A stretch of 64,000 bases of DNA from Magnolia sinica (lineage: Eukaryota; Streptophyta; Magnoliopsida; Magnoliales; Magnoliaceae), in assembly GCF_029962835.1 (NCBI RefSeq), contig NC_080577.1:2046001-2110000 (forward strand). The letters are read 5' to 3'. The notes beneath the pieces were generated by a model, which made no database searches, was not told the origin of the DNA, and saw only the letters and a list, made by a program, of their open reading frames with translations. A program made the translations under genes and the position numbers. Positions 36,816 to 49,359 of this stretch are shown piece after piece. Positions within the stretch are counted from its first letter, which is position 1. The number at the start of each line of letters is the position of its first letter.

Positions 36816-39157
36816 ATAATCTTTCAAAGCTTAAGAATCTGACGGGTAGCTATGCTGTGACTACAGTTGAAATTCATCTTGAGTGAACACCCAGAAGAGG
36901 AATTTGGCCCAGGGATCAATTTCAGAGAGTACTCTTTCCTTGACAATCCGTTACTGCCCAATCGGGTACAATCCCATCTGAAACTTAAAATATATAAACA
37001 TCGTAAGGAGTTGGGCTTTTTTCACTAGCCTTTCTCATGACCGGAAACATTTTCTTCTTGACGGTTTCAGGTGAAGGAGTCATGGATGGAAGTTCAACTT
37101 TGTGATGAGCGATCTGCAGATTGTCATGTATCCAATAAAACAACCCAACCATGGATACTTAGATTCCCCAAACACAGCAATGAAGAAACGGTATTTAAGT
37201 TTACTGTGCTAATGTGATGCTCTAATGATAAATTGCAACAATTGAAGCTTACGATCATCCCATGTTTCCTAGAGCTGATCAGTTTCCTTTTGCTCATTAA
37301 TTTGTAAATGAGAACATATTTGCTAGTCCTCTCTAACGTTCTCTAATGGTTATCTGAGAGGACTCTGGCCCGCCATTGGCTGCTGAATAAGGGGTGCCCA
37401 GATCCCAGCACTTCTCAGGGTGGGGTCCTTACTTCCAGCCAATGGGGGCTACCGTAGTCCTCTCACTGTAAGTCTGTAACATTTGATAGGACTATGGTCC
37501 CTTATCTAATAGGCAGTACATGATATTATGAAATGTTTAAATTGAAACTGTGAATATGAATTGTGTCAAAACTTCAATGGTGGTTTTGGTAGGAAGCCTT
37601 TGAATGGGCGATCAGGGACAATTAGGACTCTTTTGGGTGTTTTTATGATTTTTGGGGCAACTTGGATTCTCTTTGCCCAGTTCACCATCTAGATAACATG
37701 GGTCCAAGTTGAAGTTATTTGGATGCCAATTTGAGGAAACGTACCCTTTCCAAATGCAGTTTCCATAAAAAGTTCCTTTTTCCAAAAACACATGGAGCTG
37801 ATGGATGTTAACCTGTTTCACCACACGTATCAAACCCAGATGTGATTGGTGATTATTATTATTATTTAATTAGTCTGGCAGCATACAACGTTTGATACAC
37901 GGGCACTCAGTGCATACATGAAACTGGCTAAATTGTGTGGAACCCATTCTCACTAACTGACAATCCCAAAATCAGATTGGTCGAGCAATCCCAACCTCTG
38001 ATTCGCAGTCACTTGTTTGTTAAAATAGGACCATTGGACATTATTCATTTTAATATGTAAACTTTTTAACCTCTGATTCTTTTTTTTTCTTTTTTGTTGA
38101 AATAGTCACTTATTATTATTATTATTATTATTTTGTTGGGGGGTTTTGGTTCATGAGACATCTAAAGTGGGACCAAGTAATTTCTAAATGCCTAGTATCA
38201 TCCATCACACTCTGCCAGAATATCAAAATTTTCTGCATTCTGATTTGGGATACATTCAAACGGGTAGTCATTCAACACCATCTTGGGGATTTGAGAAATG
38301 TTTGGCCATCTTTGTAGGGACTGATTTTCAGTGTACCAAGGCGGTTTTTGCTCTTCAACAGATGTGCCATTTTCTGCTGCAATATCTCCTCAGCTCTTTC
38401 AAGTTGCTGACAACAGAAAATTCTATCTTGCAGTTCACAACAGTATTCTCCGCATATAAAGATGTCAAGGTCTTGCAGTTCTCATCTATGGAGGATGCTT
38501 TCCAAGGTTTTACTGACAAGGCAAGCTCTTATACATTTTCTACATGGTTTTGCCTCAATGTCAGAATATATTGGTGTTGTGATAGACTAAGATGAACCCA
38601 CGGCTCAGCCAGCCACTGCACAAATGACAAACAAGCATGCCAATCTGGGCCATTCGAGTGCTGGGCTCCAATGTGGATATACCATGGCCAAAAGTCACTT
38701 TGTGACCCCAAATGGATGGTTAAAAAGAAAATGGTTGGCAAGTCCTGATTCAAGGGGGTGAAAATCACTCTTGAGATTGTAAAATGAGTGTCGTGTTTGA
38801 AACCCGAGCTATGCTACATCTACGATGGGACCCATTACTTCAACTGTGCAGATTGGCACGCACACTGGCCACATGTACGGTAAGTGGGTTGCATGACTCA
38901 GTGAGTCAAGTCCATTTGATGATACTGCGGTGGGTGATCACAGTATGTGAACTGCAATCAGGTGAGAGAGGCAAAGTTCAGGAAGCGGGTGAAGCGGTAT
39001 GTGGGTATGTGGTGCTGCTTGAAGAGGCACATTGGTCACATATACTATGACATCTACTGGGATGAGAAGCCCGGATGGAAACCATCCCCACCGAACACTG
39101 CAGCAGATGACCATCCCCCACGGTAGACATATTCCCAGCTGAGAATTGATTCATTGT

Positions 39158-39531
39158 GTTTGGATGCACTAGCGAATTGAATTGCAATTACCAGTTTAGT
39201 AGAAGAGAGGAATTTGCCACTTTGGTTTCTTCCACTGTGGAACTGGGTATTATAATTTAATTCAATAGTGCACCCAAACACAGCCATATCAAGAGCTGTT
39301 CCATCAAGGTGAGAGAGAGATGCATAGTTGTACCGTGACCCTTGTTTGCAGTCGAGTAGTGAGAATTTCAGCGTTTGGATTGTTCCAAAATGCAATTATG
39401 TAACTAAAGTTCCTGAATCAGAATGCAAAAGGATTCATTTCTTTGGACTTCTGTAATTTCCATTTTGTCAAACTGGTTATTACAATTCAATTCAATAGCA
39501 CGTCCAAACACAGCCTGAGCTGTTACACCAA

Positions 39532-39571
<40 letters not shown>

Positions 39572-39760
39572 GCATACTTGTAATGTAACACTTGTTTGAC
39601 TAACAGTAGTGGAGAATTCCAAAATGCAATTTATGCAACTCAAGTTCTTGAATAGGACTGCGAAAGGATGAATTTATTTTGCACTATGGTCAGCTCCATT
39701 CTGTTTAACTGGTTACTACAATTTAATTCAATGGCCACCCAAACACTGCCATACCCAAAA
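39158..39760. mobile_element. Row of degraded Tourist-like MITEs with (GA)n
   Basis: Three successive copies follow the scheme GTTTGGAT...AATTCAATT/AATTTAATTCAATGG...CCAAACACAGCC (about 39,158-39,290, 39,372-39,520 and 39,600-39,755). A (GA)n microsatellite fills 39,534-39,568. They occupy the space just 3' of the XEG113-like gene. Confidence 0.6.
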
Positions 39761-40284
39761 TGCAATTTACGTAACTCAAGTTTTTGGATTTGAACGTGCA
39801 AGGATACATTTCTATTTTTTATCTGAAAGGATGTGTATGTTGGTGGATTTCATTTCTCTGATTGAATTTGTGTAGGAGATCTGGACCGTTCGTTTGGTGT
39901 GCCCTCATTGTGGATGGGCTATAGTGCAGAGATCACAATACAATGATGGGGTGATCGTGATTGCCCCACTTAAGGCCTTCTGCCCACTGCATGCAGATGA
40001 TGGTCAACGCTTTTAGCTATCCGTCTGTAGTATTTTGACGAAGTCAACGGAATTTTTTTATGTGGCCCATCAGTGGTGGGGCAAAGCGTTTAAAAAAGGA
40101 TCATTTCCATCCATCCAAGGCACACGTGCGTACATATACTTTAATCCAGACCGTCCAACGAGTGGCCAATAAGAGCCATCAGTTTTTGCCATCTATTATT
40201 GGCCGTTAATCCATTTCAAAGCGTAGGTTGACACGGGACGCGACTTCCATGTCACCGTGTTACGGGAATCCCATATAAACCCTA

Positions 40285-40700
40285 ACCTCTGTGGGCCCAC
40301 TGTAATGTCATTGTTAGATCCACTCCATCCATCTATTTCGTCAGCTCATTTTTTTGATAAAAAGTTAAAAACGAGGCAGATCCAAAGGTTAATTGTGCCA
40401 CACCACCGTAAACAAGGTGGACGGGAAGGTCCACCACTGAAACTTCCCGAGCCACTTATATCCCATCGAACCCGTTCATAAGGTGATTCTAACCTGGATG
40501 AAGGGAAAAGGCAGACATGAGGCCGGTCCAAAACTTTCGTGAACCCAAAGAAGTTTTTTATGGTGGACGGTCAATCCCCACCGCTTCTTATCATGTGGCC
40601 CACTTAAGTTTTGGATGTGCCTGATTTTTTAGATCACGACCAAACATAGGCCGATGTACGGAGTGAATATAACACAGAAATCAAGGTGGGCCCCGCAGAG
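40285..40700. mobile_element. Dispersed foldback repeat, GGCCCACC family (copy 4)
   Basis: It opens with CTGTGGGCCCACTGTAATGTC and CCACTCCATCCATC, passes through ATCCAAAGGTTAATTGTGCCA and GTTCATAAGGTGATTC, and closes with ATGTACGGAGTGAATATAAC and GGTGGGCCCCGC. It ends about 150 bp before the UBA-gene start codon and may form part of its promoter. Confidence 0.55.
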
Positions 40701-40847
40701 CTTAGGGTCATAGGTCATAACTCGGCTTCCTGTAAATCTACTCATTCAGGACCGACGTAAATACGAAGAGATCCTCTCTCTCTCTCTCTCTCTTTTCAAA
40801 GCAGTTCGCCATTAGAACGGGCTGAATCGATCTCTCCCTCTGTCTAC

Positions 40848-43800
40848 ATGGATTACGATTACAGGAACCGGGCAGCTCCGTACGACTCCCATGTGCCCAT
40901 GTACAACAGACCAGCGACGGGTCCTACAAGCCACGCTCACGCCGCCTCCTTCTACCCAAGGGTCGGGCAATCAGGGCAGCCTGTGGGCCCTCCTCCCATC
41001 GGTCGGGCCCCATCTCTCCACCCTACCTCGTCATCGTCCTCCTGTAAGATTTTCCCCATCACTCTTTCCATTTTTTCCACGCCTGAATTCCTCAATCCGA
41101 GAATTCCATCTTTCAATTCCTCATGTGAACGAATCGTTTGGTTGGTCAATCTCAATATTCATTTGAAATGGCTTTGAAGATTCCGTTCTTAGGGTTTCTT
41201 ATCTCGTTCTTTTAACTTGCTGGTGTAAATTTCATAAGAACTCTTATCTTCGTTCGATCGATAAGTAGGTAGATTTGAGAAACAGGGTAATTTCTAGTTA
41301 CGTGAATTAAGTCATTTCTAATTCCTCATGTGGGGCCCACATGCGGAGATGGTTGGATAATTTGAGCTGCACATCGTCTGGGTGCTGGATTGGATATCCG
41401 GTGGTCCAACAATCATGCCGAAACTATGATCCTGATCATTGATTTATGGAATCGGATTGTGATCCACTGAAATTTCCTCTTCCATGGTCTGTGTTCTGCT
41501 ATGCATATTGATGGTCCAAATCGTCATTTATGCATAAGTTTCTTACTGTGGCCCATTCATGGCAGCCCCATAACATGGATGGTCATGGTCATCAGACTAT
41601 CTCTGCATGTGGTCCTGAATGGGGATTGGGGAGGCACATGTTGTTGATCCTGAGCTGCAACAGAAATGAACCTCTTTTTTCCTGTATCATTTAGGCTGAA
41701 AATCTGATTCGTGTAGTGCATTTTTGTGAACTTTTAATTGCGATTGATTTGCAAGTATAATTCTAATACTGTGGACGTAACTAAATTATAATTTCCTTAG
41801 GGCCTGTTTGGTAAACACCTAAAAATGAGTTCATCTCATTGAATTAATCGTAATTATGCATTGGAGATCATATTTCATTTTGGTAAAGATTCAAAATAAT
41901 ATTGATCACCAACAATCATGAAATCTAATACATAATTATGATTAACTAAAATGAGATGAGCATCTACCAAACAGGCCCTTAGTTTTGGATCACGCCTCCA
42001 AATTACAGTCACATTCCTTTCACATTGGACTCCAACGAAACACAACTCAAATATAAGGGCTACTTCCTCATAATGAGTATTGGGGAATGTATCTAGCTTT
42101 TGTTATTCCCTCTTTATTAAACTGAATGTTCACAATTCAATTCATTAGTGCATCCAAATGCAGTCATACTTTTTTGGATAAGGTTCTAAATCTTGACTAC
42201 ATGCGGGTAAGTTTAGAGGGGAAATAAGATACATGACAAGAATCACATGAATCGGTTTGCTAGTTGCAAGTTCATATCACCATTGATGTGATGCTTATAA
42301 AATTTTAAGGTACATCCTTCATATGATGAAGGTTATATATGCAGTTTTCACTGTCTCGTTCCAGATGTCCCTCAAATGGGAACAGGATATCTTCTTCAGG
42401 GTACATTTGGGTGTTTCCTGTTTTCCAATGTGGAATCCATGTTGTTGATATGGTAAATTTTTTATTTTTAATTTTTAATTCCTACACATTCTTAAGAGTG
42501 TCTGGCATTCGAATCTGTATGTCTCTACTTCTGGTTAATTATATCACAAAGCTGATCATCTAAATTTGTTCCACATTCTGAAAATTACAATTTTAATTAT
42601 AAAATGTTAATTCTTTGAGAGAACTAAAATTTTATTAACAAAAAAGGGAGAAAGGAGCAGCAGGGGAAGGGCGGTAATGAGGAATAATAGCTCCCAATAC
42701 AGATGAGAGCCAAAATTTCCAAGAAGACTCAAAACGGATCTAAAGGGACAATTTTAAAAAATCTTTTAAGGGCTTTGGCCGAAGTGATCCCATTCAATCT
42801 GGAAAGGGAAATTCCGATAAAATGTTAAATTCTTCAGTTTTTTTGAGCAATTTGCTGTAAAAGGAAAAACTTTGGACTTTAATTATGGAACTAATTTAAA
42901 AGCAAAGAACCCAGTTGTTTGGAATATGGTTGTCAGTACACAAGTTGCTGGCAAATTTTTATTTAACTTAAGAAATATTGATGAACTGACATGGTACCAA
43001 CGGGAAACATTGTGACACAAATAAATTCACTGAAGTGGTATGGGTTCATGAAATGTACCATGAGGTAGCTACCCTAGTTTTTCCCCTCCCTATGTTTTGT
43101 AGCATGTGAGGATAAAATTTCTGTTATACATTGGGAGAGCTAGATTCCATGATTATTATTTTTTTGAAAGATGATATTTTATTGAAGGAGAACAAAGAAA
43201 TTAAAGTGAGAATTCGATGTGTAAGCTCATTTTGTGTCAGTGCTGTTTGAGATGGATGATTAAAATACTAATGCGGACGTTCCCCCCTCTTTCTTAATTA
43301 TTCCAAGTGAACATTGTGACATTGTGACACATGATGTGTTTTGACTAACTTTTGTGCAATCATTTTCTAGCTGATGTTTTCTTAATTAAATGGCTTAATA
43401 TGCATTTTTTACACTTGCACTCTGTTCTTGATTATGAGTTGTTCCATAGAAAATTAAAGTTCATGCATTGTTTTGCAGCAGGATTGGGCATCAGGGTTGC
43501 AATAAAGCCAGAATACCGAATAACTTCTCCTGTAAGATTTGATGCCAGTTCCTTTAACTCTTTGTAAAAGGTTGTGCTTTGAGCCACTAAGAAATTAAAA
43601 TGAACATTTTTTTTTGACCATTCGGAGAACTGTGATATGGAATGATGCATTTCAATCTTTTTTACGTAAGGATGATCCTGTGTTGCCTTTCTTATTTGGC
43701 AGCCTTCTCTGCTTTTATAACAGGAGAGCTACCTTAGCTGTTCTAGTGGATCCTTTATTTTAGCATAGGGATGGTGGAAGCTCTATAAGACAATAGCTTC

Positions 43801-46800
43801 GGGCTATTTTGAAGCTATGCTATATAGGAAGAGATAGCAGCGGCTGTATACTAGCTTTGCTTTTGCTACTAGCTCGTGCTAGTACTTTAGGAGAAATAGC
43901 TATATGATGATGAATCTATTTTTGAACTTGAGAAGTCCTTATATTCCTTGTTTCTCCCACGTATTAATATTTATCTTTGCTTTATTGGTGAGCCAAAAGA
44001 CGCCAGTGATGGTCGCATCAGTAAACCTGTTATGATTTGTTTTATTTTTTATATCATTAGCTTTAGTGTCAGTTGTCTTGGACATAAATGTTTCTTGTAC
44101 TGCCGTGAAGCAGGGAATATCTCTTATCCCAAGGTGCATAAAATGGTATTTTCAGGTTCTCATGAGCCTTGGGTTCCAGTTCCACTGGTACAATCATTAT
44201 AAACTTTAGGTTTTTATTAGATTTATCTCTTAACATAAGTAGCTAGTGGAAAAATTCCTCGGCAAATAATTTTTGGGAGACAGAACCTCATTTAAAGAAT
44301 TTGGGAAGGGTTTTAGCATAAAGAGAGGGTTTGTAGATAATTTGCTCAGGTGTGGGTGACCTGCTTCGCTTTCTATGACTAGAATTTTTTTTGATACTTT
44401 GGCAGAGTAAGATATTTGATACACAGGCACTGAGCAATTATACAAGTAGTAGATCATGAATGAAAATCAAACCCTTAAAATCATGGTCTTAGAATCAGAT
44501 GTATCTTAAATAGAAAATTATATTGATTTCATTTCCTAACTAGCTGATTAGTCGATATTTAATGGATGGCATAATGAAAACATTCAATGGGCGAAATTCA
44601 ACAAAGAAATGCTTATTAATCAAAGATTAGAAATGTCAAATCAATTTCAATTTTGGATACTTGACCTATCTAATGTGTTTCCAATAACTTGGATGGTTTT
44701 CTTAAGCTAATGTATGCCACATGAACAATTTCAGAGTTTCCGAGTATCAACCGTAAAGGTGATTTTAGTAAAATCTCTTATTTCAGTTCAATGCGAAGCG
44801 ATGAGTATCATAGGATTTCCTATAAACATAAGTTTGTTTTATTGGAATAGAAACCAATCAATCAGTTCTACAATGAATTAATTAACAACTCCGAATAAAC
44901 TAACTAAAATTACTAGTATTTTATTGAGTCAAGTTATTGGCAGATCCTATGATCCATATCCAAATCGAGAGACTATCCCATAGTATAAATACTCCTCGCC
45001 CTCTCTCCCACATTTTGCAAAGTGCAGACCACTTTGTCTCTTTCCACGTGCATCGCACTTGCCACATCCGCTAGTGTGGCATTAGTACAAGGGCCAAGGG
45101 TTCTGTTCACTATACAACACTTATATTTCTTTTACCAACGTAAGAAGAGAAGGAACAAATTCCGAAAAGAGGAAACCTCCAACAGCAACAGGCTAATGGT
45201 TAAGCTACAAGCCAACAACATTTACATGCCTGGGTTGTGCATTTTATGCACTCCGTAATTCCAGCTATCTCCAACATTTGGTTGGGTAGTGCAGTCACCG
45301 GTCAAATCAACTTCCAATAAGACAGAATCATTGGTGATCAGAGAGGTTTTCTGTGTTGTCTCTTCTAGTTTTTCTGGGGAAGTGATTATGCAATTCTCAT
45401 CCTTTGGGAAACAGGTTGAGTCTGATCAATAGAAGTTATCTTTTATGAGATTTGGGTGTTGGCTTTGAGTCCAAACATTTTGTTTGCTTATGTCTGTAAT
45501 CAAGGTAGGCATGACTGGTGATTAGCTATTTATATCTTTAGTCATACGTTTTGCCTTTATGCATCATTTTTCACTCTTTTATAAATTTAATTGTTTTAAT
45601 ATATATAAAAAATATTACTCTTTATGATTGAACTTGTTGGTATTTGGATCCCCATTATGTACTTTTCATAAGCCAACAGTTCTAGCACAACAAACCTGTG
45701 CTCTAGTGGTGTCGCTGCAGTAAATTATTGAGGATAATATTAGTTTCAATTTATAATTGCACAGTATTCACCTAACTTAGTCATATCGTGTATTTTATTC
45801 TATGGCAATGTTGTTAACTTAGCACAGAAGCCCCATATGGATTGTTGATTTACAGTCCCTGGGGATCAACAATCTCAACCATTTTCTGTAGTCCAGGTTA
45901 TTTGCAGCAATGATGGAATGGCAGGCAACTGGAAACACCAGTAGACATCTCAACCATCCTTTGGTGCAGAGTATTTCTCCTTTTTCTCTTGTCTGGACAC
46001 TTGGGGTACTGAGTACTGACTGCTGGACTGTGGTAATTGGTACCAGTTATTGAGGGCAAGGATTGAACAGCAACATGATTGCATTCAATTGGGGTGATTT
46101 CCTCATTTCCTTTATAGCTGTAGCTTGTAAGGGTCACTTCCGTAGCCTTACAATTTTACAGCCAGAACTAAGAAAATGAACAATCATTATATCTTTTCCT
46201 CTTTGTTGACTCAGAATCCCAATCTCTGACATTTCTGGCATCACTTCCTATCGTGACGTGGACGTGATGTTTGCTTCACTGCTTCTATGCTTCCCTGCCT
46301 GGTGAAACAACACAATGCACAGTACTGCCCTCCTGTTTCTCACAGTGAATGCACCCCCTTGGCAATCCATCCTCCCGGTGATATGAGGTCAATGCGGTTC
46401 TTCTGATAATTTCCCCAAAAGATTTTAAAATGGTTATAAGGCTTTAATGTACACTTGGAGCATAATTCTCAAATTTTAGTTTCCAGCGAATCTTTTTTCA
46501 TTTGAAATTGTATCTTAATGCTTACAACTAGTTTCTCTTTTTGCTTGCTTGTTATTGTACTCAATAGCAATTGTGAATGAAGAATGCCACAAATATAAGC
46601 AGCTTTAGAGTTTGAGACAATTCTTCTTCATTTGAAATCATATGTTAAAAAGAAGCAGGTTACCTCGAATCAATGAACAAGTTGTCAGTTTGCTTGTTTC
46701 TTCTACTTTATAGCAATTGTAAATGTGTAACGCCACAAACATAAGCAGCTTTAGAGTGATGTTCACTTCTTGACCTTCAATTTGAACATTTCCGTGCAAA

Positions 46801-49359
46801 TCCAGATCCTTGGATGTACACAAATGCTCTTCTTCTTTCTTTTTTTCCCCCCAGCCAGTGATGTATGTAAATGCTTGCAACTATTTCTTGTGGGTTTTTC
46901 TTTTTTTTATCGGAGTTTGTAGAGGGCATCATAGAAAAGATCTAATATATTGTCTGACCTGATCTGATTTTGTATGGTAAATGCCAACTTTTCAGCCTCA
47001 GCTGGCCCCACTGGTGGGTGATATCCCACGCAGCACATTTCAGTTTGATTTTGATTTTGAGCGAAAGATTCTGGCCGAGGCAGAGAAAGAGAGCCAGAAC
47101 TGGAATAGAATTGCTGCTGCCATGGAAAGTCATTCATCTAAAACTGCAGAGACAACTTCTTCGTCGGTAGGATATTTCCCTCAACTTCTTCCATTTCCCA
47201 CTTGCTAACTATTATTACAGTGCAGATACCAGTACTAATGATATGATGATCGATACCCTTGAATCTTGTCTATATACTATTGAGAAGGTTTTTGTTCATG
47301 GCCTGAGTTTCCAGCATATGTCATGCATAATTATGTCAAGAGTTTCATCATTATCAATATAAAAAAATGTAGGCTAGTAATGCCTTTTGTTTTAGCCTGT
47401 TAGCATTGAACTTAATTTTTACGGGAACATTGTGTAGTGTTGTCGAGTGTCAACTTGTGAAATAACATCTTTTTTAGCATTCTCATTGATATTTTTTTAA
47501 TGTCAATGCATCAAGGCATCAAAAAGGAGGTGTCAGTGCATCAGTTCTATCCATTCCTTTAATCACCTGAAGTTTTTAGGTGGGATCTGGTCATTCATAA
47601 GCCCTAACTAGCAATTGGAGCACCTTTTTTTTTTTTTTTAATTGAGGGCAACGAATGTCCACCCTAAAGCAATGTTACATAATCTGTTTGCCTATGGTAA
47701 CATTTATTAAACATTCTTCAGAGTATGTTAAGAGTTATTTTATACAAAATTGACAAAATGTTGAAGTGTAGATGGGATCCCAATTTTTTGAAGTGGATCG
47801 TTCATTTACCCAAAAAAAAAAAAAAAGGTGGATTATTCTATTATTATTCCTGTGGGTAACATTTCTTGCATTACAAATGGAGAAGACATTTGGATCTGGT
47901 TTTGCCCCTTTGAAATAGAAGGTTAAAGTGGATTTACTGGGATTAGTTCCTTGGGCTCCCTTTCCCAACCTAAGTGATTGCAGCCCTTTAACATGGTCTG
48001 CAATGATGTCATTCAAATTAAGATATTTATAGTTACATACCCATTATTTAGATGATAGCATGCTGTCCAATGTTTATCGATGGCTGCAACATTCTCCCAA
48101 AAATTCTCCAAGGTGATTCAAGCAAACTGATTATCCAATTAAGGAGATAACAATGGGCGGGTCATGTAATTCTTTATTTGACTTGTAGAATAGGGGTGCT
48201 ATCTCAGATTCCTTAAATCTTTATCAATGCAATTTCATGTTTGTGCACCTTCTCATACATTCGTGCAAGCTATGTTTGTGCACCTTCTAGTATTGTTTCT
48301 TTTCCTCTTTCTTTTCTTTTCTTTTTTTCGTTTTGGATTTCTGTACGTTAAAAATCAATGATGGCACCCACTGTCAAACCACGTCTAATCTGCTGTCATT
48401 TTTGGTTGAAGGGCTCTGGCACGGATCCTTTGGTGAGTAAGTATGTTGCTTCAGGTCTTGGCCGAGAAGCCGTGTCCCTTGCTGTTGCAAACTATGGTGA
48501 TAATCCAACTAAGGTAACATAGTACTTTTTCTTCCAAATTTTATTTATTTTAGAACTAGAGGCCAGTTTACTTCCTGTTCTGTGCCTACAACCATTGTCC
48601 CAATGAACAGTGGGATCCTCGTTTCCATCAGCATTATGAATTGATTTGTTTATCCATCTGTTTATACCAAGAGATACCTTATCAACCTTGTGAAACCATG
48701 AAGGTTATTTTTTGGAATTTTCCGTAACAATATATTTGATCCTTCTAATTTAAAAATGTTGATGTTAATTAGTGGCACAGTTGTGATATAAAAAGAACCC
48801 TAGTGCCTATTTCTGGTTGCTAATAGCAGCATACCAATTACATAAAGGTGCATTGAGGAATCCATGAAGTCCCATTGGGTGAAATGGCCATACATGCAAA
48901 TGGCAATGCTTGCTATGTTCATGTACTTCAAGAAATGAGCTCAATTGCCATTTTTGGCTGGATTGATTAGAGAAGCCCAGCCCATCCAGTGTGAACTTGC
49001 ATTCCATTTCCCCAAATGGGTGAAGTGACTATCATGTGGAATGTGCATTTGAGCCTCTTTCCCAACATACCCTAAAGAGATTGATTGACAAATTAGCAGA
49101 CTGACTGACCAACTGGTTGGTTGTCAGTGGTTCAGTACACGTGTTGATCCATCATTTTGTCAATCACTAATAATCTCTTGCTTGCATGTGTAGAGCTCAT
49201 GAATGCTTGATTAATACTTTTCAGGTTCAGGAGTTTGTGCGTGCTTACAATCTTCTTCGGGAGATGGGTTTCTCTTCAAAGAATGTTGCGGAAGTCTTGG
49301 CCATGTATGATAATGACACGGACAAAGCATTGGCGCATTTCCTTAACAGCTCATCGTAA
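40848..49359 (+). CDS. UBA-domain protein (AT5G53330-like)
   Basis: Five exons, all phases consistent: 40848-41043, 43479-43531, 46996-47166, 48412-48513, 49225-49359; 218 residues, close to the Arabidopsis protein length. The N-terminus is a disordered Tyr/Pro/Ser-rich stretch (MDYDYRNRAAPYDSHVP) as in the family. Next come the conserved GIRVAIKPEYRI and GDIPRSTFQFDFDFE segments, then ASGLGREAVSLAVANYGDNP and a C-terminal ubiquitin-associated domain at about residues 174-218 (MGFSSKNVAEVLAMYDNDTD). UBA domains bind ubiquitin; the cellular role of this plant family is not known to me. No stops or shifts were seen. A (CT)n run at about 40,774-40,792 lies in the probable leader. It is convergent with HPGT. 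Confidence 0.94.
41800..41978. mobile_element. Tourist-like (PIF/Harbinger) MITE
   Basis: A 179-bp element starting GGGCCTGTTTGGTAAACACC and ending TCTACCAAACAGGCCC, flanked by TTA at 41797-41799 and 41979-41981. It is in intron 1 of the UBA gene. Confidence 0.9.
42615..43240 (-). mobile_element. Short LINE-tail remnants in intron 1 of the UBA gene
   Basis: Two small patches resemble the 3' end of the L1-type LINE at 11,767, read antisense: AAAATTTTATTAACAAAAAAGG at about 42,627, and TTTTTTTGAAAGATGATATTT at about 43,160. No reverse-transcriptase sequence was recognised between them. The call rests mostly on the tail motif. Confidence 0.35.
43532..46995. other. Intron 2 of the UBA gene, no element recognised
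   Basis: This AT-rich intron of about 3.5 kb contains no readable exon, terminal repeat or RNA gene. A GTATAAATACTCC near 44,983 is TATA-like but has no gene after it. Confidence 0.4.

Larger units (their letters stand above)
23192..39126 (+). pseudogene. XEG113: XEG113-like extensin arabinosyltransferase (GT77), all exons kept but disrupted
   Basis: Thirteen exons follow the Arabidopsis AT2G35610 layout with continuous phase: 23192-23333, 24225-24509, 25833-26038, 28424-28529, 30481-30737, 31142-31277, 35053-35147, 35370-35424, 35978-36091, 36867-36965, 37071-37190, 38434-38520, 38962-39126 (about 621 codons; family about 640). The intact enzyme is a Golgi type II membrane protein adding the third arabinose to extensin hydroxyproline; a membrane segment follows the N-terminus (VFMTVYTVVIAGIAF). 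The ACCATGG context favours ATG 23192 over in-frame ATGs at 23147 and 23165. Damage: conserved Trp to TAG at 24464-24466, Trp to TGA at 30585-30587, and an extra T in the run 35392-35397. The DxD motif (family CDTDMVWL) reads CNADMVWL, with Asn at 26015-26017. Kept introns rule out a retrocopy. It is most likely a decaying gene; assembly error could explain the homopolymer but hardly all changes. Confidence 0.88.
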
